DNA from: Methylobacterium isbiliense
GTDB lineage: Bacteria > Pseudomonadota > Alphaproteobacteria > Rhizobiales > Beijerinckiaceae
Assembly: GCF_022179325.1 (NCBI RefSeq)
Contig: NZ_BPQQ01000023.1
Span: 1-64,000, forward strand
Direction of reading: 5' to 3'
Length of the DNA: 64,000 nt
The position numbers and the translations under genes are program-made. Under the pieces are notes generated by a model that was not told the origin of the DNA, made no database searches, and was given only the letters and a program-made list of their open reading frames with translations. Shown piece after piece: positions 9,377 through 19,177 of this stretch (position 1 is its first letter; each line of letters begins with the position of its first letter).

Positions 9377-9859
9377 TCACTGTTTCGGGGGGACCGGGCC
9401 GGCGCCCGGCTGTTGCTGCGCCATCGTCGCCATCGCCAGCATGTTCATCATCCTGGTCACGGCGGTCTTGGTGATGGTCGAGGCCAGGGAGTTCGGATCG
9501 GCGTTGACGGCCTGGAACTTCTGGTAGACCGGGTCTTCGTAGATCCTGGCGATCTGCTTGAGTTCGTCCGCGCTGAACTTCTGGGCGTATTCCCTGGAGA
9601 GCTCGTCCAGGAGCTTGGCGCGCTCGTCGGCGAAGCCCTTGTCCAGTTCCGGGCGCAGGCGGTCGGCCTGCTCGGGCGAGAGGGAGGCAAGCGAGCGCTC
9701 CCGCGCCTGCAGGAAGGCGGTGCCGAGGTTCTTGGTCACGGTCGCCTCGACGATGCCGCGGGCCAGCGCCACGCGGTCGTCCGCCCGCGCGACCGTGCCG
9801 AGATCAAGGCCGACCGCGAGGCCGAGAGCGAGGCCGAGCAGGGGGAAGGTCTTCGTCAT
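9377..9859 (-). CDS. exported DUF2059 protein
   Basis: A 160-residue protein with a cleavable signal peptide (MTKTFPLLGLALGLAVG, cleavage near ARADD at about 26). The mature part is helical and contains a DUF2059-type core around residues 85-135 (KFSADELKQIARIYEDPVYQ), a motif about helix-mediated self-association of unknown function in many proteobacterial periplasmic proteins. It ends in a short proline-rich tail. It sits between the multifunctional enzyme and the thiolase on the same strand, but its envelope location makes a direct part in beta-oxidation unlikely. Confidence 0.8.
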   Translation of the reverse strand: MTKTFPLLGLALGLAVGLDLGTVARADDRVALARGIVEATVTKNLGTAFLQARERSLASLSPEQADRLRPELDKGFADERAKLLDELSREYAQKFSADELKQIARIYEDPVYQKFQAVNADPNSLASTITKTAVTRMMNMLAMATMAQQQPGAGPVPPKQ

Positions 9860-9935
9860 GAACGTTTCCTCGTTGGGGGTTCGACGCCGCCGACGGGAAG
9901 GCCCGCTCGCCCGGACATCGTCAAGCACCCCCTTC

Positions 9936-9953
9936 GGACACGTTGCCGTGTCC
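9936..9953 (-). terminator. stem-loop after the thiolase gene
   Basis: GGACACG (9936-9942) and CGTGTCC (9947-9953) form a perfect 7-bp stem with a TTGC loop. It lies 32 bases past the stop of the minus-strand thiolase gene and separates it from the DUF2059 gene. No T-run follows. Confidence 0.4.
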
Positions 9954-9984
9954 GCCCCGGCGGGCACACGCCCGCCCTGCGGCC

Positions 9985-11193
9985 TCACACCCGCTCGATG
10001 ATCGTCGCGGTGCCCATGCCCGCGCCGATGCAGAGCGTGACGAGGGCGGTGGCGCGTCCGGTGCGCTCCAGTTCGTCCAGCACCGTGCCGAGGATCATCG
10101 CGCCCGTGGCCCCGAGCGGATGGCCCATCGCGATGGCGCCGCCGTTGACGTTGACCTTGGCCGGGTCGAGGTCGAAGGCCTGCTGGAAGCGCAGGACCAC
10201 CGAGGCGAAGGCCTCGTTGACCTCGAACAGGTCGATGTCGTCGAGCGTCATGCCGGCGCGCTGGAGCACCTTGCGGGTGACGTCGACCGGTCCTGTGAGC
10301 ATCAGCGCCGGGTCGGAGCCGATATTGGCGAAGGCGCGGATGCGCGCGCGGGGCGTCAGGCCCGCCGCCGTGCCAGCCTCCCGCGAGCCGATCAGCACCG
10401 CGGCCGCGCCGTCGACGATGCCAGAGGAATTGCCCGGGTGATGGACGTGGTCGAGGGCCTCGACCTCCGGATGGGCGGCGATCGCCACCGCCTCGAAACC
10501 GCCCATCTGCGCCATCTGGGCGAAGGAGGGCTTGAGGGCGCCCAGCGTCTGCATGTCGGTGGCCGGCCGCATGTGCTCGTCGGTGGCGAGCAGCGTCAGG
10601 CCGTTCACGTCGCGCACCGGCACCACCGCGTTCGCGAAGCGGCCCTCCTGCCACGCGCGGGCGGCCCGCTTCTGCGACTCCACCGCGTAGGCGTCGCAGG
10701 CGTCGCGCGAGAAGCCGTACTTGGTGGCGATGAGGTCCGCCGACACGCCCTGAGGCATGAAGTAGGACTTCACCGCGATGGCCGGATCGACCGGCCAAGC
10801 GCCGCCCGAGGCGCCGAGCCCGATGCGGCTCATCGACTCGACGCCGCCGCCGACCGTGAGGTCGTGCTGGCCGCTCATCACCTGGGCGGCCGCGAAGTTG
10901 ACCGCGTCGAGGCCGGAGGCGCAGAAGCGGTTGAGCTGCACGCCCGGCACCTGCTCGCCGTAATCGGCCACGAGGGCGGCCGCCCGGGCGATGTCGCCGC
11001 CCGCCTCGCCCACCGGATCGACGCAGCCCAGGACCACGTCGTCGACCGTGGCCCTGTCGAGGCCGTTGCGCTCCTTGAGGGCGCGCAGCGCCGTCTCGGC
11101 GAGACGCAGGGCCGTGACCTCGTGGAGCGAGCCGTCGGGCTTGCCGCGGCCGCGCGGCGTGCGGACGTGGTCGTAGATGTAGGCGTCGGGCAT
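9985..11193 (-). CDS. fadA: acetyl-CoA C-acyltransferase (thiolase)
   Basis: A 402-residue thiolase that cleaves 3-ketoacyl-CoA to acetyl-CoA and a shortened acyl-CoA. The nucleophile Cys91 is in [12 protein letters not shown]. The active-site His is in [16 protein letters not shown], and the second Cys in CIGAGMG at the C-terminus. The ATG at 11193 follows GGGAAGAAG at good spacing; a longer frame upstream has no family similarity. The neighbouring multifunctional enzyme and acyl-CoA dehydrogenase indicate a degradative role rather than acetoacetyl-CoA formation for polyhydroxybutyrate, although many family members accept short-chain substrates. Confidence 0.95.
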   Translation of the reverse strand: MPDAYIYDHVRTPRGRGKPDGSLHEVTALRLAETALRALKERNGLDRATVDDVVLGCVDPVGEAGGDIARAAALVADYGEQVPGVQLNRFCASGLDAVNFAAAQVMSGQHDLTVGGGVESMSRIGLGASGGAWPVDPAIAVKSYFMPQGVSADLIATKYGFSRDACDAYAVESQKRAARAWQEGRFANAVVPVRDVNGLTLLATDEHMRPATDMQTLGALKPSFAQMAQMGGFEAVAIAAHPEVEALDHVHHPGNSSGIVDGAAAVLIGSREAGTAAGLTPRARIRAFANIGSDPALMLTGPVDVTRKVLQRAGMTLDDIDLFEVNEAFASVVLRFQQAFDLDPAKVNVNGGAIAMGHPLGATGAMILGTVLDELERTGRATALVTLCIGAGMGTATIIERV

Positions 11194-11326
11194 GGGGGCT
11201 TCTTCCCTGGATGTCGCGGGCCGGTCCCGGCGGATCGGATCGTGCTGATCGAGCGCTCCGGCGCGGCGGCCGCGCGGGAGCACGGGTCACGGGGGGCGGG
11301 CAGCGGCGCTCCCGCCGCATGCCGCC

Positions 11327-13120
11327 TCAGAACATCTCGGCCGGGAGCGCCATGACGGTCTCGGCGCCGGCCGAGATGCGCGCGAGCCGAGTCGCCGTCT
11401 CGGGGATCATCCGCTCCATGAAGAAGCGTCCGGTGGCGAGCTTGGCGTCCAGGCGGGCGGCCGTGCCGTTGCCCTCGGCCTTGGCCGCCACCGCCGACTT
11501 GGCGATGCGCGCCCACATGTAGCCGAGCGCGACGAGGCCCATCAGGTGCATGTAGTCGGTCGCCGCCGCGCCCGCATTGTCGGGCTTGGCCATCGCGTTC
11601 TGCATCAGCCACATCGTCGCCTTCTGCAAGTCGCCGACCGAGGCGGCGAGCGGCCCGAGGAAGGGCTTCAGCGCCGTCTCGCCCGCGTTCTCCTTGCTGA
11701 AGGCCTCGATCTCCTGGAGGAAGCGCATCATCGCCCGGCCGCCGTCGCGCGGCAACTTGCGGCCGACGAGGTCCATCGCCTGGATGCCGTTGGCGCCCTC
11801 GTAGATCTGGGTGATGCGGGCGTCTCGCACGAACTGCGACATGCCCCATTCCTCGATGTAGCCGTGCCCGCCGAACATCTGCTGGGCCGCCACCGCGTTG
11901 TCGAAGCCCTTGTCGGTGAGCACGCCCTTCACCACCGGGGTCATCAGGCCCATGTGGTCCTCGGCGGCCTGCCGCTCGGCCGGATCGTCGGAGCGGTGGG
12001 CGATGTCGGCCTGGAGCGCGGTCCACAGCACCAGCGCGCGGGCTGCCTCGTTGAAGGCGCGGATCGACATCAGCGTGCGGCGCACGTCGGGATGCACGAT
12101 GATCGGGTCGGCCGGCTTGTCGGCGGCCTTGGCGCCCGTGAGGGCGCGGCCCTGCAGCCGGTCCTTGGCGTAGGCGACGGCGTTCTGGTAGGCGACCTCG
12201 GACTGGCCGAGGCCCTGGATGCCGACCGCGAGGCGCGCCTCGTTCATCATCACGAACATGGCGTTGAGGCCGCGGTTGGCCTCGCCGACGAGCCAGCCCG
12301 TCGCCCCGTCGTAGTTCATCACGCAGGTGGCGTTGGCGTGGATGCCCATCTTGTGCTCGATCGAGCCGCAGGACACGCCGTTGCGCTCGCCCGGGCTGCC
12401 GTCCGGGTTCACCAGGAACTTCGGCACCACGAACAGCGAGATGCCCTTGGTGCCGGCCGGCGCGCCCTCGATGCGGGCGAGCACGAGGTGGATGATGTTC
12501 TGCGCGAGGTCGTGCTCGCCGGCGGAGATGAAGATCTTCGTGCCGGTGAGGCTGTAGGAGCCGTCCGGATTCGGCACCGCGCGGGTCTTGAGCAGGCCGA
12601 GATCCGTGCCGCAATGCGGCTCGGTCAGGTTCATGGTCCCGGTCCAGGCGCCCTCGACCATCCGGGGCAGGTAGGTCCGCTTCTGCTCCTCCGAGCCGTG
12701 GACGAGGAGGGCGGCCATCGCCCCCTGGGTCAGGCCCGGATACATCCCGAAGGCGAGGTTCGCCGCCGAGGTGAATTCCTGCATCACGCTGTTGAGGGTG
12801 TGGGGCAGGCCCTGGCCGCCATACTCGGCCGGCATCGACAGGCCCATCCAGCCGCCGCCCGCATAGGCGTCGTAGGCGGCCTTGAAGCCCTTGGGGGTGA
12901 CCACCGTGCCGTCCTCGCGGCGCGTGCAGCCCTCCTGGTCGCCCGAAAGATTCAGGGGCGCCAGCACCTCCTCGCAGAGCTTGGCGCCCTCCTCGAGGAT
13001 CGCCCCGACGACGTCGGGCGACGCGTCCGCGAAGCCCGGCAGGTTGTTGTACCGCTCGAACCCGAACACGTCGTTGAGGAGGAACAGGACGTCCTCCACG
13101 GGTGCCTTGTAGCTCGGCAT
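11327..13120 (-). CDS. acyl-CoA dehydrogenase (DmdC/AcdA-like long form)
   Basis: A 597-residue FAD-dependent acyl-CoA dehydrogenase, longer than the usual 380 residues. It has an N-terminal extension (AcylCoA_DH_N, MPSYKAPVEDVLFLLNDVFG) and a C-terminal helical extension. This architecture is shared by DmdC (3-methylmercaptopropionyl-CoA dehydrogenase) and FadE-like enzymes. The FAD/substrate block MNLTEPHCGTDLGLLKTRA and the catalytic-base region QIYEGANGIQAMDLVGRKL are present. In Methylobacterium-type genomes such enzymes usually serve fatty acyl-CoA. It leads the beta-oxidation gene block and has a 22-bp palindrome 44 bases upstream of the start, probably the operator of the adjacent MerR gene. 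Confidence 0.93.
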   Translation of the reverse strand: MPSYKAPVEDVLFLLNDVFGFERYNNLPGFADASPDVVGAILEEGAKLCEEVLAPLNLSGDQEGCTRREDGTVVTPKGFKAAYDAYAGGGWMGLSMPAEYGGQGLPHTLNSVMQEFTSAANLAFGMYPGLTQGAMAALLVHGSEEQKRTYLPRMVEGAWTGTMNLTEPHCGTDLGLLKTRAVPNPDGSYSLTGTKIFISAGEHDLAQNIIHLVLARIEGAPAGTKGISLFVVPKFLVNPDGSPGERNGVSCGSIEHKMGIHANATCVMNYDGATGWLVGEANRGLNAMFVMMNEARLAVGIQGLGQSEVAYQNAVAYAKDRLQGRALTGAKAADKPADPIIVHPDVRRTLMSIRAFNEAARALVLWTALQADIAHRSDDPAERQAAEDHMGLMTPVVKGVLTDKGFDNAVAAQQMFGGHGYIEEWGMSQFVRDARITQIYEGANGIQAMDLVGRKLPRDGGRAMMRFLQEIEAFSKENAGETALKPFLGPLAASVGDLQKATMWLMQNAMAKPDNAGAAATDYMHLMGLVALGYMWARIAKSAVAAKAEGNGTAARLDAKLATGRFFMERMIPETATRLARISAGAETVMALPAEMF

Positions 13121-13163
13121 GGAACCCCTTCTCCCACCCTGGTCCGCGGCTGTGCCGCCACGA

Positions 13164-13185
13164 GATAGTTCACATGTAAACTATC
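13164..13185. promoter_or_regulatory. 22-bp palindromic operator candidate
   Basis: GATAGTT (13164-13170) and AACTATC (13179-13185) are perfect inverted arms. The 8-base centre CACATGTA is itself palindromic except at one pair, so 10 of 11 pairs match. It is AT-rich within very GC-rich DNA, and lies 44 bases upstream of the acyl-CoA dehydrogenase start and downstream of the MerR gene. It resembles operators of MerR/TetR-type acyl-CoA metabolism regulators. Confidence 0.6.
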
Positions 13186-13272
13186 TGGACGCGGAACGGA
13201 AGGGGGAATCCGAGCCATGGCGGGCGGCCCCGGCGCACGCTGCCGGGGCCACCTCGTCTCAGGCGCCGGGTG

Positions 13273-13734
13273 TCAGGCGCTGGTCTTGGGCTTGCCGTAA
13301 TTGCGCAGAGCCACGAGCGCCCGCTCGATCTCGGCCTTCTGGTTCTCCAGATGCGCGATCTGCTCCTCGACCTGGGCGGGCGAGAGGGCGAGCGAGGGCT
13401 GCCCGCCGGGCTCGCCGATCTCCTCGCCGTCCACCATCGCGGCGATCTCCCGAAGGGTGAAGCCGAGCTCCTTGCCGCGCAGGATGGTGGCGAGCCGGGT
13501 GCGGTCGTCCTCCGTGTAGAGGCGCGTGGTGCCGCGGCGCTGCGGGTGAAGCAGGCCCTTCGCCTCGTAGAAGCGCAGGGCCCGCAGCGTCACGCCGAAC
13601 TCCTCGGCGAGATCGCCGATGGTGAGTGTCGCGGGCGCCGCCGAGCGCGCCGCGGCGCCCCGTCCGGTCCGCACTGCCGTTCCAGAGCGCGCACCTGCGG
13701 CCCGTGCTGCGTCGCTCTGTCGTTCGTATGCCAT
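13273..13734 (-). CDS. MerR family regulator
   Basis: A 153-residue MerR-family regulator with the winged helix-turn-helix late in the chain. TIGDLAEEFGVTLRALRFYE begins near residue 37 and is followed by KGLLHPQRRGTTRLYTEDD, then by a dimerisation helix (about 115-145). The first 35 residues are basic, Ala/Gly-rich and probably disordered. The ATG at 13734 is one option; an in-frame GTG at 13794 would add 20 residues. This type (short effector region, no metal-binding cysteines) resembles the LiuR/acyl-CoA pathway regulators. Its position directly upstream of the acyl-CoA dehydrogenase supports control of beta-oxidation. Confidence 0.85.
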   Translation of the reverse strand: MAYERQSDAARAAGARSGTAVRTGRGAAARSAAPATLTIGDLAEEFGVTLRALRFYEAKGLLHPQRRGTTRLYTEDDRTRLATILRGKELGFTLREIAAMVDGEEIGEPGGQPSLALSPAQVEEQIAHLENQKAEIERALVALRNYGKPKTSA

Positions 13735-13807
13735 GCCATCAACCCCCCGGTTGGACTTCAAGGCCAGGGCGGCCCATGCCGCCTCGTGACGCACTGTGAC
13801 ACATACA

Positions 13808-13821
13808 AGCTCACTTGAGCT
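13808..13821. promoter_or_regulatory. 14-bp palindrome upstream of the MerR gene
   Basis: AGCTCA (13808-13813), spacer CT, TGAGCT (13816-13821) is a perfect inverted repeat. A related half-site CAACTTGAGC lies about 20 bases further (13842-13851). It is a candidate autoregulatory site for the MerR gene and differs from the palindrome at 13164-13185. Confidence 0.4.
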
Positions 13822-14054
13822 ACCTTAGGGAAAGGTTAAGTCAACTTGAGCGTGTGTTACATACGGTTAAACCGCCACCGAATCAAAGCGTTAGGTCCAA
13901 AAAATGATTACCGTAACGCAGCCTACAATCCAACGCGATCCCGCAGGAGGCGCCATGCGCGCGCGCAGCCACTCCCAGGGGTTGTGAGCAGAAAGCACGC
14001 AAACGTCCGCTACGGTCAAGCCCCGCCTGCCGGAGTCGCGGCCCGGGATCCGGC

Positions 14055-14069
14055 TTAACAGCTTGTTTA
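14055..14069 (+). promoter_or_regulatory. CtrA-like site TTAA-N7-TTTA
   Basis: TTAA (14055-14058) and TTTA (14066-14069) are separated by seven bases, one mismatch from the alphaproteobacterial CtrA consensus TTAA-N7-TTAA. It lies 130 bases upstream of a PodJ-like cell-polarity gene, a kind of target expected for cell-cycle control. Confidence 0.4.
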
Positions 14070-14199
14070 CCCTATCCGAAGAATGGTGGCGGGGAGGCCA
14101 TACGGCTCTCTGTCGTTGACCAGGAATTCAGGTCTGCATCGGACCGGCCGCGATCGCACCGCGGACCCGGCACCGCCTCCCGCGAGTCCAGAGCCGCCC

Positions 14200-17100
14200 A
14201 TGAGACGGAACGCACCCCCGAGCTTCGATGCCTTCGACCCCGACGTGCGGGAGGCGGCGCGCGAAGCAGCGCGGCGGGCAGGCCTGTCGCTGGACGAGTG
14301 GCTGGCCGTCGCGATCTCGCGGGATACCTCCCGTGGCGTGGCGCGGCCGCCCGTCGAGCGGGAGGCCGAGCGACCGCCGTCGCGACGGTCCGCCAAGAGG
14401 TGGCCCGGACGGTCTTCGGGCGAGCGTGAGGCGCCGCGCCCGGCCGAACCGATGCGCGGACGGGACGCGACTGAGGCGAGGCCCGAGGCCGCTCCGGGGC
14501 TTGCCGCCGCCTTCGCGGCGATGACGCAGCGCCTCGACGAGATCGACCGCCGCCTCGACGCGAGCGCCGCCTCGGCCCACCGCAGCGTGGAACGCGTGGT
14601 CGGCGACATCGAGGGGCGGGTGCTCACCCTGCTGCGCGACCGCACGGGCGAGACGGACCCGCGCCGCCTCGAATCCCTGGTGGCGAGCGAACTCGACCGG
14701 CGGCTCTCCGAGAACCGCGAGTCGATCGACCAAGCGATCGTGCGCGCCGTGGAGGGCATCGAGGGCCGGCTCAGCGAGGCGCTGCGGGCCGCCCGCGGTG
14801 CCGACGGATCGGCCGGCCTCCAGGCCATGCTCGCGGAGTTCGAGCAGCGCATCGCCGCCCTCGGGGAGCGGATCGCGGCCAGTGGGCAGCGGCCGATCGG
14901 CCGGCGCGGCCTGCCGGTGCAGGACGAGCTGCGCGCCGCCGTGGCGGAGATCCGCCAGCGCCAGCAGCAGCTGGACGACGGCGAGGAGGATGCGGTCGAT
15001 CTCGTGACGGCGATGCGCCGCGACCTCGCGCGGGTGGCAGACTCCACCGAGGCCGCCGCCGAGACCCTGTCGCCGGCCATCGCGAACCTTCAGGCCGAGA
15101 CCTCGCGTCTGCGCGAGTCGGTCACCGGCCTCGCCACGGGCCGCGATCTTGGCGCGCTGGAGCAGGCCGTGCGCACGATGACCGCCGAGGTGCAGCGGGC
15201 GCGCCAGCCCGAGGACCTCGCGGCCATCGTCGGGCCGATCGACCTCATGCGCGTGCAGGTTGCCAGACTCGCCGACGACGTCGCCGCCAACGTCCACGCC
15301 CGCGTGACGCAGGATGTGGAGCGGCTCGCCCGGCGCGTCGACGGCGCGCTGAACGCCAGCGACGTCAACAGCCTCGCCAACCGCGACGCGATCTCCAACC
15401 TGTTTCGCGAAATCGACGCCATCCGCCGCCACGTGGCGGCGCTCGCCGAGCCCGAGCGGATCCAGAGCCTCGCCCGGACCGTGGAGGAGCTGAGCCTCCA
15501 GATCGCGGCCTCGCGCGGCGGTGCCGGGGAGGAGGGTCCCGTCGTCGCCGAGTTGCGGCCCCTGCTGGAGGAGATCCGCAGCGGCCTGCGCGCGCCCGTC
15601 GAGACCGCGTCGCCCGACCTGACCCGGAGCATCGCCGGCCTCGACCGCAAGATCGACGAGCTGCGCGCCCAGACCGCCGCCCGGGAGCTCCCGGAGGCCG
15701 CGACGGACGACATCCTCGGGCGCATCGATGCCCTGTCGGCCAAGGTCGACACGATGGCGGCCGCCGGTCCGGTCGGCGACGTCATCGAGCGCCTGGAGCA
15801 GATCGGCGATTCGCTGCGCAGCCCGGCCCTCCCGGGGGGCGATCTCGCGTCGATCCACGGCATGCTGCGCGGGCTCGCCGAGAAGCTCGACCGGGTCGGG
15901 CAGGGCGCAGGCAGCGACGCCCTCGACGGGCTGGAGAAGCAGGTGCTGGCGCTCGCCAAGCGCATCGACACCCGCGGCAGCGATCCGGCCCTGGCGGGGC
16001 TGGAGCGCACGATGGGCGACCTGCTCGCCCAGGTGGCGATGCTGCGCGACGAGGCGCCGATCCAGGCGGCGGTGGAGCGCGCGGCCCGGCACGCGGTCGC
16101 CGACACGATCGGCTCCGGCCTGCCCTCCGGGACCGGGCCCGGCGCGGACCAGCTCGGCTCGCTGCACGCCACGCTCGCCGACCTCAAGGCGCAGCAGGAC
16201 GCGTCCGAGCGGCGCATGCAGGCCACGATGGAGGGCGTGCACACCGCCCTCGAGCGTCTCGTCGCGCGGCTGAGCCAGATGGAGGGCGAGCGTGCGCGCT
16301 CCGACGAGGCCGGGCCCGAGATGCCCCAGCGCCGCCGCGAGCCGCGTCCCGCCGCCCCCGCCCAGGCCGCCCCGCTGCGCCCCTCCGAGGAGATGCTGGA
16401 GCCGGGCGCCATCCGCCCGCGCGTGCCCCGGCCGGCACCCGCGCCCGCGGTGGACGCGGCGCCCGAACTCCCGGCCGGCGACATCAAGGCCAATTTCATC
16501 GCGGCGGCGCGCCGGGCGGCTCAGGCCGCCGCCGCTGAGGCCGCCGCGGGCGGTCCCGGCTCCGAGGCCCCACGCTCGGGTGGTCCGGGTGCGGTCCCGG
16601 CGGCCGCGCCGGGCTTGGTCGGGCAGCTGCGCGCCACCCTGGAGCGCCGCCGCCGGCCGCTGCTCCTCGGCCTCGCGGCCATCGTCCTCGCGCTGGGCAC
16701 CCTCCAGGCCGTGAACGGCCTGTTCGGCGGCAGTGAGCCGCCGGCCTCCGTCCCGACCGTGGCCCAGGCGCCGATCGTGTCGCCCCCGGCCAAGCCGATC
16801 GACCCGCCGACCACGCAGGCGCTCGCCGAGCCGGCGGCAAAGCCCCTACCGCCCGCTCCTCCGCCGGCGGCCGCGCCCTCTGGCGCCGCGCCCCCAGCCG
16901 TCTCGCCCCCCTCCGCCGAGAAGCCGGGCGCCGACAAGCCGGCTGCCGAGAGGACCTCCATCGTGCCCCGGATCGCGGGCGCCGCGCTCGGCGGCGACCT
17001 CGCCGGGCTCCCGGCCAGCTTCGCGCCCCTGCGCCAAGCCGCGCTGGAGGGCGATGGCGCGGCCCTCTACGAGATCGCCAGCCGCGCCGGCGACGGGCGC

Positions 17101-17751
17101 GGCATGACCCGGGACCTCGCGCTCTCCGCCAAGCTGTTCGAGCGGCTGTCGAATGCCGGCTACGCGCCGGCCCAGTACCGCCTCGGCAGCCAATACGAGA
17201 AGGGGATGGGCGTCACCCGCGATGCCGGCCAGGCCCGCGTCTGGTACGGCCGCGCCGCCGATCAGGGCCACGTGCGCGCGATGCACAATCTCGCGGTGAT
17301 GCTGGCCGAATCGGGGGCTGCGGGCGGCAAGCCCGATTATGCCGCCGCCGCGCAGTGGTTCCGCCGTGCGGCCGAGTTCGGCATCCGCGACAGCCAGTAC
17401 AACCTCGCGGTGCTGCTCGCCCGCGGGCTCGGCGCCTCGCAGGATCTGGTCCAGTCCTACGGCTGGTTCGCCGCCGCGGCCGCCCAGGGCGACGAGGATG
17501 CCGGCCGCAAGCGCGACGAGGTCGCCGGCAAGCTCTCGCCCAAGGACCTCGCGGCCGCCAAGGCCGGGGCGGAGGCCTGGAAGCCGAAATCCGCCGACCC
17601 GGCCGTGAACGAGCCGCCGCCGCCGCGGCCCGAGAGCACCGCGCAGGCCGCCGGTCCGATGTCGCTCATCGGCGCGCCGCCTCCGGCAGGGGCGCAGCGC
17701 CGCCCTGAGCCGGCACGCAGCGCCGCCAAGCCCGCCGGCACCGGCGTGTGA
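14200..17751 (+). CDS. PodJ-like polar localisation protein with Sel1 repeats
   Basis: A 1183-residue membrane-anchored protein. The N-terminus ([20 protein letters not shown], then DEWL) is the short helical motif common to Hyphomicrobiales PodJ-like proteins. About 90-740 is a long Ala/Arg/Glu-rich helical, coiled-coil region, and about 740-815 is proline-rich. One membrane span lies at about 820-842 ([20 protein letters not shown]), then a proline-rich linker, then Sel1-type tetratricopeptide repeats at about 945-1115 ([20 protein letters not shown]). In Caulobacter PodJ organises polar pili and stalk development; the C-terminal part there is periplasmic. The ATG at 14200 begins the conserved segment; an upstream in-frame start at 14083 adds unconserved residues. 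Confidence 0.82.
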   Translation: MRRNAPPSFDAFDPDVREAAREAARRAGLSLDEWLAVAISRDTSRGVARPPVEREAERPPSRRSAKRWPGRSSGEREAPRPAEPMRGRDATEARPEAAPGLAAAFAAMTQRLDEIDRRLDASAASAHRSVERVVGDIEGRVLTLLRDRTGETDPRRLESLVASELDRRLSENRESIDQAIVRAVEGIEGRLSEALRAARGADGSAGLQAMLAEFEQRIAALGERIAASGQRPIGRRGLPVQDELRAAVAEIRQRQQQLDDGEEDAVDLVTAMRRDLARVADSTEAAAETLSPAIANLQAETSRLRESVTGLATGRDLGALEQAVRTMTAEVQRARQPEDLAAIVGPIDLMRVQVARLADDVAANVHARVTQDVERLARRVDGALNASDVNSLANRDAISNLFREIDAIRRHVAALAEPERIQSLARTVEELSLQIAASRGGAGEEGPVVAELRPLLEEIRSGLRAPVETASPDLTRSIAGLDRKIDELRAQTAARELPEAATDDILGRIDALSAKVDTMAAAGPVGDVIERLEQIGDSLRSPALPGGDLASIHGMLRGLAEKLDRVGQGAGSDALDGLEKQVLALAKRIDTRGSDPALAGLERTMGDLLAQVAMLRDEAPIQAAVERAARHAVADTIGSGLPSGTGPGADQLGSLHATLADLKAQQDASERRMQATMEGVHTALERLVARLSQMEGERARSDEAGPEMPQRRREPRPAAPAQAAPLRPSEEMLEPGAIRPRVPRPAPAPAVDAAPELPAGDIKANFIAAARRAAQAAAAEAAAGGPGSEAPRSGGPGAVPAAAPGLVGQLRATLERRRRPLLLGLAAIVLALGTLQAVNGLFGGSEPPASVPTVAQAPIVSPPAKPIDPPTTQALAEPAAKPLPPAPPPAAAPSGAAPPAVSPPSAEKPGADKPAAERTSIVPRIAGAALGGDLAGLPASFAPLRQAALEGDGAALYEIASRAGDGRGMTRDLALSAKLFERLSNAGYAPAQYRLGSQYEKGMGVTRDAGQARVWYGRAADQGHVRAMHNLAVMLAESGAAGGKPDYAAAAQWFRRAAEFGIRDSQYNLAVLLARGLGASQDLVQSYGWFAAAAAQGDEDAGRKRDEVAGKLSPKDLAAAKAGAEAWKPKSADPAVNEPPPPRPESTAQAAGPMSLIGAPPPAGAQRRPEPARSAAKPAGTGV

Positions 17752-17788
17752 CCGCGCCGGGCCGCCCGGCCCGCGCGGGACGCGCAGG

Positions 17789-18115
17789 ATGACGACGCTC
17801 CTCGCCTATGCGGCCGCGGCGCTCGCGGAGATCGCCGGCTGCTTCGCCTTCTGGGCGTGGCTGCGCCTCGGCCGCTCGCCTCTCTGGCTGCTGCCGGGCC
17901 TCGGCAGCCTCGTGCTGTTCGCGGTGCTGCTGACGCGCGTCGAGAGCGAGGCGGCCGGCCGGGCCTTCGCGGCCTATGGCGGGGTCTACATCGCGGCCTC
18001 GCTGCTCTGGCTGTGGGCGGCCGAGGGCCAGCGGCCGGACCGCTGGGACCTCGGCGGCTCGGCGCTCTGCCTGCTCGGCACCGCCGTGATCCTGCTCGGA
18101 CCGCGGGTCCGCTGA
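17789..18115 (+). CDS. ynfA: YnfA family (UPF0060) small membrane protein
   Basis: A 108-residue inner-membrane protein with four predicted spans, matching the YnfA family in length and sequence. Recognisable pieces are [20 protein letters not shown] at the first helix, [17 protein letters not shown] at the third, and the last helix after [11 protein letters not shown]. The family resembles small multidrug transporters; a role in efflux is reported for some members but the physiological substrate is unsettled. It follows the PodJ-like gene on the same strand by 37 bases. Confidence 0.93.
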   Translation: MTTLLAYAAAALAEIAGCFAFWAWLRLGRSPLWLLPGLGSLVLFAVLLTRVESEAAGRAFAAYGGVYIAASLLWLWAAEGQRPDRWDLGGSALCLLGTAVILLGPRVR

Positions 18116-18119
18116 ACAG

Positions 18120-19040
18120 CTACCGCCCGAGAGAGGCGGCCTCCGCCGCGCTGAGGCGCGCGAACTCGGCCGCCAGCCAGTCGATCAGCGCCCGCACCGA
18201 GGGCAGCAGGCCGCGGCGGGAGGGGAACACCGCGTGGATCACGGCGCTGCGTGGCGTCCAGCCCGGCAGGGCGTCGACGAGCGCGCCCGCCGCGAGATCG
18301 CCGCTCACCATCATGGTCGGCAACTGGACGACGCCCACGCCCTGCAGGGCGGCGGCGCGCAGGGCCGCCATGTCGTCGGTGACGAGGCGTGGCGCGTGCG
18401 CGACCGTGACGGTGGCGCCCTGCGGGCCTTCGAGGATCCAGCGCGGCGCCTGGGTGCTGCGCCATTCGAGGCTCGGGAGGCCGGCGAGCCGCGCGGGATC
18501 GGCGAGGCCGCGAGGCCCCGCCAGCACAGGGCTCGCCACCAGCCGCTGAGGCGAATCCGCCAGCTTGCGCATCACGAGGTCGCTCTCCTCGATCGGCGGG
18601 AAGCGCACCCGCACCGCCACGTCGAACCCCTCCTGGATCACGTCGACGCGCCGGTTGGTGCTCTCGACCTGCAGGCGCACCTGCGCATGCCGCGCCATGA
18701 AGCCGGCGAGCATGTCGGCGACGGTGAAGTGCATGAGCGCGACCGGACAGCTCATCCGCACGAGTCCTTGCGGGGCCGAGCGCGTCCGCTCGATCGCCTC
18801 CTGCGCGGCCTCCGCCTCCACCAGCACCGCGAGGCAGTGCCGGTGGTACTCCTGACCGATCTCCGTCACGGCGAAGCGGCGGGACGAGCGCTGGATCAGC
18901 CGCAGGCCGAGGCGCTCCTCCAGCAGGGCGATGCGCCGGCTCAGCGTCGATTTCGGCATCCCGAGCGCCCGCCCGGCCGCCGCGAAGCCGCCGAGCTCGA
19001 CCACGCGGGCGAAGAAATAGAGGTCGTTCAGGTCCTGCAT
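18120..19040 (-). CDS. LysR family transcriptional regulator
   Basis: A 306-residue LysR regulator. The DNA-binding domain at 1-60 (DLYFFARVVELGGFAAAGRA, then MPKSTLSRRIALLEERLGL) and the periplasmic-binding-protein-like effector domain at 90-295 are complete. It belongs to the large AaeR/DsdC-like subgroup with the SRRIALLEERLG motif, often regulating a divergent enzyme gene. Here the divergent neighbour is ycaC, 137 bases away, and the intergenic region contains the 10-bp palindrome GCAAGCTTGC (19073-19082). The effector is unknown. Confidence 0.9.
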   Translation of the reverse strand: MQDLNDLYFFARVVELGGFAAAGRALGMPKSTLSRRIALLEERLGLRLIQRSSRRFAVTEIGQEYHRHCLAVLVEAEAAQEAIERTRSAPQGLVRMSCPVALMHFTVADMLAGFMARHAQVRLQVESTNRRVDVIQEGFDVAVRVRFPPIEESDLVMRKLADSPQRLVASPVLAGPRGLADPARLAGLPSLEWRSTQAPRWILEGPQGATVTVAHAPRLVTDDMAALRAAALQGVGVVQLPTMMVSGDLAAGALVDALPGWTPRSAVIHAVFPSRRGLLPSVRALIDWLAAEFARLSAAEAASLGR

Positions 19041-19177
19041 CGGCGCATCGTCTCACCAATGGAACGCTGAGAGCAAGCTTGCGCATCTATCGCCACGATC
19101 GTCCCGGATCTAAGTTCTTTCTCGTGAACGGAACGGACCGCCTCGCCGAGGCCCCGGTTCTTGGACGGAGACGACAG

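Larger units (their letters stand above)
13735..14199. other. 465-nt regulatory intergenic region
   Basis: This is the divergent region between the MerR gene and the PodJ-like gene, noticeably richer in A/T than its surroundings. It holds a perfect AGCTCA-CT-TGAGCT palindrome (13808-13821). On the minus strand there is a TTGACT -35-like hexamer near 13839-13844, next to a second CTCAAGTT half-site. A CtrA-like TTAA-N7-TTTA lies at 14055-14069. No convincing small gene was seen. Confidence 0.6.

Noticed and set aside
4511-10441. Long plus-strand open frame across the lipid kinase, chemoreceptor and beta-oxidation genes
   Set aside because: It is antisense to several clear genes in turn and has the composition of a shadow frame, with no start context or domain.
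13846-14058. Open frame of 70 codons between the MerR and PodJ-like genes
   Set aside because: Composition is random and it covers regulatory-looking AT-rich DNA. No ribosome site or domain.
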